A stretch of DNA of 27,689 nucleotides from the NCBI GenBank assembly GCA_964445135.1, contig CAYUJW010000010.1:1-27689 (forward strand), in the 5' to 3' direction. The stretch comes from JACOTV01 sp964445135 (GTDB lineage Bacteria > Patescibacteriota > Microgenomatia > UBA1406 > GWC2-37-13). Within the stretch, counting starts at the first letter, position 1. Every line of letters begins with the position of its first letter. Of the stretch, positions 7,073 to 13,793 are shown one piece after another. Below the pieces are notes generated by a model. The model did no database searches and was not told the DNA's origin. It was given only the letters and a program-made list of their open reading frames with translations. The translations under genes and the position numbers were made by a program.

Positions 7073-7144
7073 TCGGGGTGGGGGGAATTGAACCCCCTGC
7101 CTCACGGTCCCGAACCGTGTATGCTACCGATGCACCACACCCCG
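7073..7144 (-). tRNA. tRNA-Pro (anticodon CGG)
   Basis: The minus-strand 72-mer folds as a full cloverleaf. Acceptor CGGGGTG pairs with CACCCCG. The D-stem is GTGC/GCAT with loop ATCGGTA. The anticodon stem is CACGG/CCGTG with loop TTCGGGA, giving anticodon CGG. The variable loop is AGGCA. The T-stem is GGGGG/CCCCC with loop TTCAATT. The discriminator is A, and the following bases are CCC, so CCA is not encoded and must be added by nucleotidyltransferase. The D-stem contains a G-T wobble. The 5' 21 bases overlap the end of the GIY-YIG frame read on the same strand, so the tRNA has no private promoter region. It may depend on upstream transcription. Confidence 0.95.
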
Positions 7145-7414
7145 ATTGTTAAAATTGGCGGTAGTTGCCTGTTGCATTAATGCTCTGCTGAGCGCTCCAC
7201 TACTGCTTTTAAATTTTTTCTCCCATGCTCGGCCTTCCTGTAGGGTAGCGTATTCTAGCGCCGCCTCAATAATAAATGGTCGCCTATATTTTGTCGACTG
7301 AACTTTTCCAGAATTATGTTGTGACAATCTACGACCAACATTATTTGTTGACCCGATATAGCGACGGCCATCTTTTTGGCTTCTCAGAATGTACACAAAT
7401 CCTTTTTCTTGCAT
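7124..7414 (-). CDS. GIY-YIG single-domain endonuclease-like protein
   Basis: I start at the ATG at 7414 (96 residues, MQEKGFVYILRSQKDGRRYIG). The open frame reaches a GTG at 7492, but that part is translated tRNA remnant. The GIY-YIG core is FVYILRS...RRYIGSTNNVGRRLSQHN (about 6-34). SGKVQSTKYRRPF and a later EGRAWEKKFKSSSG contain the arginine and glutamate positions of the fold. Such UvrC-N-like proteins (COG2827 type) are small nucleases of unclear role, sometimes mobile. The C-terminal tail after about residue 83 is non-conserved, and its last codons (GVVHR-stop) are encoded inside the tRNA-Pro gene. This suggests the original stop was lost. It sits between the intact tRNA-Pro and a degenerate tRNA-Pro copy. 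Confidence 0.8.
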   Translation of the reverse strand: MQEKGFVYILRSQKDGRRYIGSTNNVGRRLSQHNSGKVQSTKYRRPFIIEAALEYATLQEGRAWEKKFKSSSGALSRALMQQATTANFNNRGVVHR

Positions 7415-7422
7415 AGTATGAA

Positions 7423-7496
7423 CGTGTATGCTACCCTCCGGGCAGAGCCCAGATTCGCCATCTGCCCTCTGGGCGGCGCCGATGTACCACACCCCG
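7423..7496 (-). pseudogene. Degenerate 5' half of tRNA-Pro with a 44-bp insertion in the D-loop
   Basis: The minus strand from 7496 reads CGGGGTGTGGTACATCGG, differing from the intact tRNA-Pro 5' end at one position (G to A in the D-stem). After 44 foreign bases (7478-7435) it resumes with GTAGCATACACG (7434-7423), matching the rest of the D-arm and the start of the anticodon stem. It then diverges before the anticodon loop. No 3' half is present, so it cannot make a tRNA. Together with the intact gene at 7073-7144 it brackets the GIY-YIG gene as direct repeats. Confidence 0.75.
7435..7478. repeat. Compound palindrome inserted in the tRNA-Pro remnant
   Basis: On the plus strand GGGC-AGA-GCCC (7440-7450) and GCCC-TCT-GGGC (7464-7474) are two mini-hairpins. 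Their loops (AGA/TCT) are complementary. Long-range pairing is also possible: GGGCAGA (7440-7446) with TCTGCCC (7461-7467), and GCCCAGA (7447-7453) with TCTGGGC (7468-7474). The four arms can therefore pair in hairpin, kissing-loop or pseudoknot arrangements. Confidence 0.6.
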
Positions 7497-7507
7497 TTGG
7501 CCGGACG

Positions 7508-7567
7508 ACAGGTATCATAGATCGGTCACGGTTTGGAAGCTCGATTTTCGATGACTACAATACCTGT
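7508..7567. other. Inverted repeat in the gap upstream of the dockerin protein
   Basis: ACAGGTAT (7508-7515) and ATACCTGT (7560-7567) are perfect 8-bp inverted arms 44 bases apart, with TCGATTTTCGA between them. They lie in the 173-base gap between the tRNA remnant and the gene at 7670. They could be an operator or the edge of the mobile patch. The rest of the gap is AT-rich, with no clear promoter pair. Confidence 0.3.
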
Positions 7568-7669
7568 ATTTGTATGGACTATATTGTACAAAAACTAGAT
7601 TCAAAGTGAGCGTGACAATAGTGTATAGTGATAAGGTGAGTTAAGGCATATTAGTCATCTACAAAGCGC

Positions 7670-10201
7670 ATGCATACCTACATAAAAAAACGATGGATTC
7701 TCTCAATTACTGCGGGGCTCGTATTAAGTCTGGTGCTTATTCGATCTCTTCCCACGCGTCAGTCGGCTGCGCTTGCTTCGTCTGCTTTTTCACATTCCAC
7801 GCTCAACATACACACGGGAGATGCGCATATGTTGGGAGATTTCACCGGTGATGGGAAGCTAGATTGGGCAATTGGTGGGACGGCAAATGGGAGCGAACCC
7901 TTGGACATTTTCCCCTATCCCTACAGCGTCACATCGCGATACAAAGTGGCAGATCCAGTCGTTGAGTTTACGACTGATTCAGAAGCGGGAGACATGGATG
8001 GAGATGGCGATTTGGACATTGTTGTTCCCGAATGGGAGCGAACCACTCGCCTCTTTATCAATGGTGGAAATGGCCAAAATTGGTCTGAAGGAACAAATGT
8101 AACCACGTTTAGTTCGGGTTTTAAGGATGTTGAGATTGCGGACTTTGATGGAGATGGAAAGCGGGATGTCGCACTTCGTACACACCAAAATGAACTATTT
8201 GTACAGTATAACAATGGAGTAAATGCGGCATGGACGTCAGATGGAATCGGTTCAACGGGCGGGGCCGAAGGGTTGGACTCGGGCGATATTGATGGAGACG
8301 GCGACACGGACCTTATTGGTCAAGGCGAATGGCTGGAAAACCCAAAAAATCGCACTGCCTCGTGGACGTCGCATGCAATTGGCCAGGCCGATAGTACATT
8401 TCGCGCAGTAGCCGCAGACATTAACCGCGATGGAAAAATGGATGTTGCCTACTCATGCGCTGAATGTGGGCATGGGAATGGCACCGACAACAACAATGCA
8501 GTAGTGGTATATCTCCAAACAGCCACCGGCTGGCAGAAATCCACCGTGTCTTCAATGAATGGCGCACATAGTTTGGAAGCGGCCGACTTTGACGGTGATG
8601 GCGACGTTGATTTATTTGTTGGATCAATGGATGGACCGGCTGCGATTATGGAAAACACAGGAAATGGCGCTGGTTGGTCGCGAGTTGATTTGGCGTCCGC
8701 GCCAGATGGGATACATGTGGCGCGCGCCGGAGATATCGATGCAGATGGCGACATCGATGTGGTGGGCTCAAATTACACAGGTCACAGTTTTTTTAATATA
8801 TGGGAAAACAAGACGCAGCGCCCAGGTTGCATCGCCCCCTCACAGTTGAAGTTGGGCGCAGTTTGTGGAGTCGCCGGACCTACTGCAACGCCTGACCCGG
8901 ATGGAAATGATACGGCAAGCCTTGATGATTGGTCTCCTACCACAAAGCTTGGAACCGACGGCACCGGTAGTTTTTACTGGCGCATGCTTGGAACCGGGAC
9001 AAAAGACCAAGCTGATGTGAATGGAGATGGCTATGCTGATATCGCAAGTGGTGAAAATGTTTGGATTAGTCCGGGCGCAAATGCCACATCCGCCACCGCT
9101 TGGCGAAAGTTTGGCGGCTTTTCAAATGTGACGATAATTGCGGATATTGATCGAGATGGAAAAACTGACGATGTAATTGATACGGGAGATGGATCCTGGC
9201 ATAAGTGGAATGGGAATGGATTTACAAAAAAAGCAACACCCGCAGGCACGGCACGTGGCCAGCAAGGATATGCAGTTGGAGACCTTATTCCGGGTGGATA
9301 TCTTGAAGTGGTATATCCCACAGCCACCGGTTCTGATGATGCGAATTTTAGTCGGCAGTTGGTGCAGTATAGCGCAACTGGTGCCACGGCCAGCTTTATA
9401 GCAGGTGGCGCAAGTGATGAAGGTTTGGATATGGCCGATATAAATGGGGACGGACGACTTGATATTGTGGGAAGTGACGGAGATGAATATGGTTGGTGGG
9501 AAAATACGGGCGGCACCAATTTTACCAAACATATGATTGGTGATCGAACCAGCGGATTTTTCACTGATAAAACATTGGCGCGCGACTTAAATCGCGACGG
9601 AAAAATTGAAATTGTTGGTTCGGCAGAAACCTCAGGTGATGGAGGCGATATATATGTATTTGCTCAAAATGGCCAAGACATTACGTCAAAATCGGGCTGG
9701 ACTCGAACGATTGTATATACGCAAGGTTCAACAAATTCCATGGATTTGGAGGATATGGATGGAGATGGGTATGTTGACATATTGACGGGCGATTTTACCG
9801 GATCAAAGCTGGTGGTGGCAAAAAACCCAGGCACTGGTTCGTTTACCGCATGGACTGCGCACACGGTCACAACCGACACACTGCCTCACCACGGCGGCAC
9901 ACAAGCTGGAGATTTTGATGGAGACGGAATACTTGATGTGGCGAGTATCGACTGGCCAGGAGGCACATCGAGCTTATATGTTTGGATAAATGAAAGTATA
10001 ACGGGCGGCGGAGGCGGTGGGACGTGTGCCAAGAAAGCTCAAGGCGATGCCGATTGTAACGGAACAATTTCGCTTGTTGACTTTCAAATATGGCTAAGCG
10101 AATATATGGCAAATACGACCGTTAAAGCAGACTTTAACAAAAGTGGCAAGACGACGCTTGCTGATTTTGAAATATGGAGAAGTGGATACCTGGCTCAATA
10201 A
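7670..10201 (+). CDS. Secreted FG-GAP/VCBS beta-propeller protein with C-terminal dockerin
   Basis: This is an 843-residue exported protein. Residues 1-37 are a Sec signal (basic MHTYIKKRW, then a hydrophobic core ending near ALAS). Thirteen Ca-binding loops of DxDxDGxxD type follow, e.g. DFTGDGKLD (57-65), DMDGDGDLD (108-116), DFDGDGDVD (307-315) and DVNGDGYAD (449-457). Seven occur before a Thr/Pro-rich linker with a cysteine pair (387-425). Six, plus one degenerate repeat (GDLIPGGYLE), come after it. This suggests two seven-bladed integrin-alpha-like propellers. After a GGGGGG linker, residues about 786-843 form a type I dockerin with two EF-like loops (DADCNGTISLVDF, DFNKSGKTTLADF). FG-GAP proteins mediate adhesion or polysaccharide binding, and dockerins bind cohesins on scaffoldins. 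No cohesin is in this window. Confidence 0.9.
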   Translation: MHTYIKKRWILSITAGLVLSLVLIRSLPTRQSAALASSAFSHSTLNIHTGDAHMLGDFTGDGKLDWAIGGTANGSEPLDIFPYPYSVTSRYKVADPVVEFTTDSEAGDMDGDGDLDIVVPEWERTTRLFINGGNGQNWSEGTNVTTFSSGFKDVEIADFDGDGKRDVALRTHQNELFVQYNNGVNAAWTSDGIGSTGGAEGLDSGDIDGDGDTDLIGQGEWLENPKNRTASWTSHAIGQADSTFRAVAADINRDGKMDVAYSCAECGHGNGTDNNNAVVVYLQTATGWQKSTVSSMNGAHSLEAADFDGDGDVDLFVGSMDGPAAIMENTGNGAGWSRVDLASAPDGIHVARAGDIDADGDIDVVGSNYTGHSFFNIWENKTQRPGCIAPSQLKLGAVCGVAGPTATPDPDGNDTASLDDWSPTTKLGTDGTGSFYWRMLGTGTKDQADVNGDGYADIASGENVWISPGANATSATAWRKFGGFSNVTIIADIDRDGKTDDVIDTGDGSWHKWNGNGFTKKATPAGTARGQQGYAVGDLIPGGYLEVVYPTATGSDDANFSRQLVQYSATGATASFIAGGASDEGLDMADINGDGRLDIVGSDGDEYGWWENTGGTNFTKHMIGDRTSGFFTDKTLARDLNRDGKIEIVGSAETSGDGGDIYVFAQNGQDITSKSGWTRTIVYTQGSTNSMDLEDMDGDGYVDILTGDFTGSKLVVAKNPGTGSFTAWTAHTVTTDTLPHHGGTQAGDFDGDGILDVASIDWPGGTSSLYVWINESITGGGGGGTCAKKAQGDADCNGTISLVDFQIWLSEYMANTTVKADFNKSGKTTLADFEIWRSGYLAQ

Positions 10202-10215
10202 TCGCCTCTTCCTGA

Positions 10216-10758
10216 CTATTTTCCTTTATTTGATTTTGTCTCAAACTGTTGTTGGGGCGCAATGTTCATCCCCCCGCGTTTAACCGCCTTTCCTCCCAGA
10301 ATATTTTTGCGGATACGTCCAACTGGTGCATCCATCTGTTGCGACTGCTGCGCAATCGCGGCCACATGTTGTAAACGCTTGGTGTCTTCATCTTCATCAC
10401 GCGCTCTCACTTGCTCATCATGATCTTTATCTTGTCGGGCAGTTGACACCTCCTCATTGACGCGTGCAAAATACTCACTGCGCAATCGGGCAATTTCCGC
10501 CTCATCAGATGTCTTTGATTGATGTGTTTTTTGCAGCTTCTCAACATCAAGCGGAGTGTGGTTGTCTCCCCCACCGTCCCGTTCAGGTGTTGTTTTTTGC
10601 TCTGATGTTCCATATATCCCCTTGAGAAATTCACTTGGAGAAAACGCTTTGACAAATTCCACACCCGTCTGCTTCGCCGTGTCGGTTAGTTCGCGCCCAA
10701 TGTCTTGCGTGATTGACTCAAGTGGGTTAGTTGATCGCGGTGGATTTTTAGTTTTCAT
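10216..10758 (-). CDS. Charged, probably largely helical protein of unknown function
   Basis: This 180-residue product is not firmly recognised. It is very hydrophilic. The N-terminal third (LESITQDIGRELTDTAKQTG and SPSEFLKGIYG, about 13-50) looks folded. The central part (about 70-140) is rich in E, D, K, R and Q and could be a coiled coil or disordered. The C-terminal segment VGRIRKNILGGKAVKRGG is basic and glycine-containing. This layout (acidic-basic linker plus a short basic GG tail) resembles orphan proteins found across candidate phyla bacteria, but I cannot name the family. It converges with the dockerin gene, with a 14-base gap. Its upstream region holds a REP-like hairpin and a 7-bp tandem repeat. 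Confidence 0.7.
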   Translation of the reverse strand: MKTKNPPRSTNPLESITQDIGRELTDTAKQTGVEFVKAFSPSEFLKGIYGTSEQKTTPERDGGGDNHTPLDVEKLQKTHQSKTSDEAEIARLRSEYFARVNEEVSTARQDKDHDEQVRARDEDEDTKRLQHVAAIAQQSQQMDAPVGRIRKNILGGKAVKRGGMNIAPQQQFETKSNKGK

Positions 10759-10779
10759 ATATTAGTTGACTGGTTGATG

Positions 10780-10810
10780 CCTGCCCGGCCGGAGCCTGGC
10801 GCGTAGGCGG
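10780..10810. repeat. 31-bp GC-rich hairpin element inside a short repeat array
   Basis: CCTGCC (10780-10785) pairs with GGCGGG (10806-10811), including one G-T pair. The centre contains CCGGCCGG and GCCT/AGGC arms. It is flanked on both sides by GGTTGATG (10772-10779 and 10811-10818). Similar GC-rich elements are common between genes in candidate-phyla genomes. It may have inserted into the TTGATGG array. Confidence 0.5.
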
Positions 10811-10812
10811 GG

Positions 10813-10840
10813 TTGATGGTTGATGGTTGATGGTTGATGG
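10813..10840. repeat. Tandem repeat, TTGATGG x4
   Basis: Four perfect 7-bp units (TTGATGG) lie between the SufT-like gene end (10869) and the start of the charged protein gene (10758). A further partial copy lies on the other side of the GC-rich hairpin. They lie in the presumed upstream region of the minus-strand gene at 10216-10758. Confidence 0.85.
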
Positions 10841-10868
10841 ATATGTGTTAAATGCTATAACTTCATTG

Positions 10869-11204
10869 TCATATTCCAAGCATTGCGCGTCCGCGCTCGG
10901 TCAGTCGTTCCATGCTCCAGGGCGGATCAAATGTTAATTCGATCGTAGTTTCTTTGATACCGATGCGATACATTGCATTTTGAATATCCTGCTCAATGAT
11001 GGGAAATAACGGACATCCCATCGTGGTAAGCGTCATGCGAATGTGTACTTTCGATGTTTTATATGTTACAATATCATAGATCAGCCCGAGATCAACCAGT
11101 GACAAGTGGAGTTCCGGGTCCATGACAGTTTCAAGCTCACGAGTGATTCGTTCTTCCCCGATTGTACGACTTGCTTCAAATAATTGCTTTTTGCTACTTG
11201 CCAT
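10869..11204 (-). CDS. MIP18/DUF59 family protein (SufT-like Fe-S assembly factor)
   Basis: This 111-residue protein is full length for the DUF59/MIP18 domain. It has MDPELHLSLVDLGLIYDI (about 27-44), matching the family DPE...S(I/L)VDLGLIY pattern. It also has MTLTTMGCPLFPII (about 57-70), with the conserved cysteine that can bind an Fe-S cluster or assembly partner. The ending FDPPWSMERLTERGRAMLGI matches the usual P-W-x-x-x-x-(M/L)-(S/T) tail. Relatives (SufT, PaaD, MIP18) help mature Fe-S proteins in the cytoplasm. No suf genes are near. It is transcribed divergently from RNase J. A TATAAT box lies 6 bases from the ATG. Confidence 0.9.
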   Translation of the reverse strand: MASSKKQLFEASRTIGEERITRELETVMDPELHLSLVDLGLIYDIVTYKTSKVHIRMTLTTMGCPLFPIIEQDIQNAMYRIGIKETTIELTFDPPWSMERLTERGRAMLGI

Positions 11205-11210
11205 GGTTCA

Positions 11211-11216
11211 ATTATA
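11211..11216 (-). promoter_or_regulatory. -10 box of the SufT-like gene, leaderless spacing
   Basis: Minus-strand TATAAT ends 6 bases before the ATG at 11204, the same geometry as at ridA. No -35 consensus and no Shine-Dalgarno are visible. Confidence 0.5.
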
Positions 11217-11243
11217 CGAAACATTGAGCAAGAAAAGTGCGAC

Positions 11244-11288
11244 AAGAAGCTATATAGTAATACATATATAGTAACGATGCAGCTTCTT
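11244..11288. other. Inverted repeat in the divergent SufT-like / RNase J intergenic region
   Basis: AAGAAGCT (11244-11251) and AGCTTCTT (11281-11288) are perfect 8-bp arms around a 29-base AT-rich loop. The loop holds two copies of ATATAGTAA. Its position in a divergent promoter region suggests an operator or a structured RNase J leader. No T-tract for termination is present. Confidence 0.4.
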
Positions 11289-11338
11289 TCATATATTATT
11301 TTCCCAAACTGTCGATTTTAATTATTATTTTCTGATGC

Positions 11339-11364
11339 CTGACAAAGGGTCAGATACCTATATT
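11339..11364 (+). promoter_or_regulatory. Small hairpin and -10-like box before RNase J
   Basis: CTGAC-AAAGG-GTCAG (11339-11353) is a perfect hairpin. TATATT (11359-11364) ends 5 bases before the ATG at 11370. If TATATT is the -10 box, the mRNA is leaderless and the hairpin is an operator-like DNA site. If transcription starts further upstream, it is a leader hairpin. Confidence 0.35.
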
Positions 11365-11369
11365 TTTTT

Positions 11370-13076
11370 ATGTTTAATCAAAAACAAAAACAACATGGAG
11401 CCGAAAAAAATCGGTATAGCCTGCGGTTCGTCCCACTTGGTGGGATATTAGGTGTTACCAAAAACATGTATGTATACGAGCTTTACGAAGATCGTGTACT
11501 GCAAGATATTATTATTGTGGACTGCGGTATTGGATTTCCGCAAGATAAGGCGCTTGGCGTCGATTTTGTGATTCCAGATATCAGCTATTTGATGGATAAG
11601 CTTGATAAGATTCGAGCAATTCTTTTGACCCACGGGCACGAAGATCATATTTCGGCACTCCCCTTTCATTATGAAAAACTGGGGCGTCCACCGATGTATA
11701 CGAGCCGATTGACAGCCGAATTTATCAAAAATAAATTCGTCGAAATCAACGATCCGGTTGAGCCAATTGTCGTAGCATATGATAAGCCATATTCATTTGG
11801 TGCATTTACCTGTGAATTTATTCATTCAACCCACTCGATTCCAGATCCCATGCACATTCTGATTAAAACCCCCGTCGGGGCAATTTATCACGGTGCAGAT
11901 TATAAGCTGGACCTCACGCCGCCTTATGGTGAGCCACCTGATTTATACAAGATGGCAGCGGCTGGACACAACGGCGTACTGTGCCTTATGTCTGACTGTT
12001 TGGGTGCAGATCGTCCAGGACTTACTCTTTCTGAGAGTATTGTTGGACAAACATTTGAAGATGAGATGCGCAAAACAAAAGGAAAATTTGTGATGACGAC
12101 ATTCTCATCAAACATTTCGCGCATCAGGCAGTGTGTTGAGGCAGCGATCAAATTTAATAGAAAAGTGTGTTTTTTGGGATGGTCAATGCGTGAGAATACC
12201 CGAATTGCACAAGAGATTGGCTATCTGCCGATACCGGAGGGATTTACTATTCAAGAGCACCAGGTGATGCGCGCGCCGGCGAATAAGATTTGTATTATCG
12301 CTCCTGGTTCTCAAGGGCAATACAATTCCGCAATGGCCAAACTTTCGACCAATCAAAGTCGAAGTATTGGCTTAAAGCCGGGCGACAAGGTTGTCTTTTC
12401 ATCAGATCCAATCCCGGGCAACGAGCCAGCGGTATATGAGATTATTGAAGACTTGGTCTTGATGGGTGTTGAAGTGGTTCACCCTGGAGTGACCGATGAG
12501 CTTCATGCCTCAGGTCATGGAAACCAGGAAGACATGAAATTTTTGATTCGTCTGACGAAGCCAAAGTATCATATTCCAATCGGAGGTACCGTACGACACC
12601 AACGATCATATCAACGACTGGTCACCGATTTGGGAGGAAAACGCGACAGTGTGTTTACCCTATCTGAAGGTGAGACAATAGTCTTTGATCACACTGGCGC
12701 ACATCCGGGGACCCCTGTTGAGACAAAGTCAATTTATGTTGATGCAACGGGTGTTGGAGATGTGGGTAGTGTGGTGCTTCGCGATCGCAAGACTCTCTCC
12801 ACTGAGGGAATCGTTGTTGCTGTCTTGACGCTTGATAGTCAGTCAAAGACCATAGCACCAGCACGCATTATCACTCGTGGCTTTGTGTTTGAGAAAAAAG
12901 AAGAGGAGATGTTTACCAAAGCAGATGCTCTGATTGAAAAAAAACTCAAACCTCACGAGGGACGTCCGTATCATCCAGATACCATAAAACGCGATGTGTC
13001 GGCGGTGCTTGAAGACTTTTTCTTCAAAGAACGTGGGCGACGACCATTGGTCATCGTTGACATAATACAAATGTAA
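11370..13076 (+). CDS. rnj: Ribonuclease J
   Basis: This 568-residue protein is of the RNase J metallo-beta-lactamase/beta-CASP family (usual length about 555). The zinc motif is THGHEDHI (H88, H90, D92, H93). A later H..D pair (HSTHSIPD, then YHGADYKLD) supplies further ligands. The beta-CASP part contains TTFSSNISRI and the region with SGHGNQEDMKFLI. A C-terminal domain follows from about residue 450 and ends VIVDIIQM. RNase J has 5'-3' exo- and endoribonuclease activity and handles mRNA decay and rRNA maturation in bacteria without RNase E. The basic N-terminal KQKQHGAEKNR extension precedes RFVPLGGILGVTKNMY, the conserved family start. A strong terminator follows the gene. Confidence 0.96.
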   Translation: MFNQKQKQHGAEKNRYSLRFVPLGGILGVTKNMYVYELYEDRVLQDIIIVDCGIGFPQDKALGVDFVIPDISYLMDKLDKIRAILLTHGHEDHISALPFHYEKLGRPPMYTSRLTAEFIKNKFVEINDPVEPIVVAYDKPYSFGAFTCEFIHSTHSIPDPMHILIKTPVGAIYHGADYKLDLTPPYGEPPDLYKMAAAGHNGVLCLMSDCLGADRPGLTLSESIVGQTFEDEMRKTKGKFVMTTFSSNISRIRQCVEAAIKFNRKVCFLGWSMRENTRIAQEIGYLPIPEGFTIQEHQVMRAPANKICIIAPGSQGQYNSAMAKLSTNQSRSIGLKPGDKVVFSSDPIPGNEPAVYEIIEDLVLMGVEVVHPGVTDELHASGHGNQEDMKFLIRLTKPKYHIPIGGTVRHQRSYQRLVTDLGGKRDSVFTLSEGETIVFDHTGAHPGTPVETKSIYVDATGVGDVGSVVLRDRKTLSTEGIVVAVLTLDSQSKTIAPARIITRGFVFEKKEEEMFTKADALIEKKLKPHEGRPYHPDTIKRDVSAVLEDFFFKERGRRPLVIVDIIQM

Positions 13077-13108
13077 TAGCTGTCACCTTTTTAGAAGAAG
13101 TGGCATAC

Positions 13109-13159
13109 GGGGCTGGCCGATCATAGGAATACTTGTGATCGGCCAGCCTCATTCTTTTG
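13109..13159 (+). terminator. Rho-independent terminator after RNase J
   Basis: GGCTGGCCGATCA (13111-13123) pairs perfectly with TGATCGGCCAGCC (13136-13148), a 13-bp GC-rich stem with a 12-base loop. It is followed by the T-rich tail TCATTCTTTT. It lies 33 bases after the RNase J stop, and its tail merges into the recR promoter. Confidence 0.8.
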
Positions 13160-13166
13160 GTATACT
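13158..13166 (+). promoter_or_regulatory. Extended -10 promoter of recR
   Basis: TGGTATACT is an extended -10 element placed 24 bases before the recR ATG, right at the end of the RNase J terminator. The expected leader is about 17 bases. Confidence 0.5.
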
Positions 13167-13190
13167 GTTGGCTTACAACCCAATCTTTCT

Positions 13191-13793
13191 ATGTTGCCGT
13201 CAAACCTCAAACACATTGCTGCATTTTTTCAGCGCCTCCCAGGTATTGGGTCCAAATCCGCAAATCGACTGGCATTTTATTTAATGCGTATGCCCGAGGC
13301 AGATCTCAAGACATTTGCAGAAGCCGTGTCTCAGCTCAAATCAACAACCAAGCGATGCGTAATTTGTATGAATTTGACGGAAAGTGAGACCTGTGCCATC
13401 TGCGAAGATCCAAGTCGTGACAAAACAACCATTACCGTCCTTGAGGATGTGATTGATCTTATGTCATTTGAAACAGGAGATATTTATCGCGGCCAATACC
13501 ACATATTGCATGGGCGCATCGATCCCTTAAATAGCATCGGCCCAGATGATATCTACATCGATCAATTATTGGCGCGCGTACGGGAAGAGTCTGAAATTGT
13601 CGAAGTATTGCTTGCAACAAATCTTAATATGGAGGGCGAAGCCACGGCTATGTATATCAAGAAAAAGATAGAAGCGATGCGCCCTGACATAAAAATTACG
13701 CGTCTCGCATATGGGCTTCCAATGGGTGCAAATTTGGAATACGCCGACTACATGACCTTGAAGCGAGCAATAGACGGCAGAAGTAACTTTTAG
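13191..13793 (+). CDS. recR: Recombination mediator protein RecR
   Basis: This 200-residue protein matches the usual RecR length (about 198). The helix-hairpin-helix is FFQRLPGIGSKSANRLAFYL (about 12-31). The Cys4 zinc finger is C56-x2-C59...C68-x2-C71. The Toprim domain starts with ITVLEDVIDLMSFE, followed by YHILHGRIDPLNSIGPDD, a strongly conserved RecR segment, and ends with TRLAYGLPMGANLEYAD. With RecO and/or RecF, RecR loads RecA on SSB-coated gapped DNA. In many bacteria recR follows dnaX-ybaB. Here it is separated from them by about 4.5 kb and is on the opposite strand. The stop overlaps the convergent minus-strand gene by 4 bases. Confidence 0.96.
   Translation: MLPSNLKHIAAFFQRLPGIGSKSANRLAFYLMRMPEADLKTFAEAVSQLKSTTKRCVICMNLTESETCAICEDPSRDKTTITVLEDVIDLMSFETGDIYRGQYHILHGRIDPLNSIGPDDIYIDQLLARVREESEIVEVLLATNLNMEGEATAMYIKKKIEAMRPDIKITRLAYGLPMGANLEYADYMTLKRAIDGRSNF

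Noticed and set aside
7415..7492. N-terminal extension of the second GIY-YIG gene from the GTG at 7492
   Set aside because: These codons are the tRNA-Pro remnant and its palindromic insertion read as protein. The domain begins just after the ATG at 7414.
7423..7496. A functional intron-containing tRNA gene
   Set aside because: Only the 5' part of the tRNA is present. It lacks the anticodon loop, T-arm and 3' acceptor strand, so no splicing could yield a tRNA from this copy.
8421..9879. Long minus-strand frames within the dockerin protein gene (for example 9031-9564)
   Set aside because: They are mirror frames of the repetitive GATGGAGATGG-type calcium-loop codons and encode low-complexity S/P/I-rich products with no start signals.
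10813..10840. CRISPR array
   Set aside because: The units are 7 bp and directly adjacent with no spacers. The other short repeats (22018, 27628) are alike in this, and no cas genes are present.
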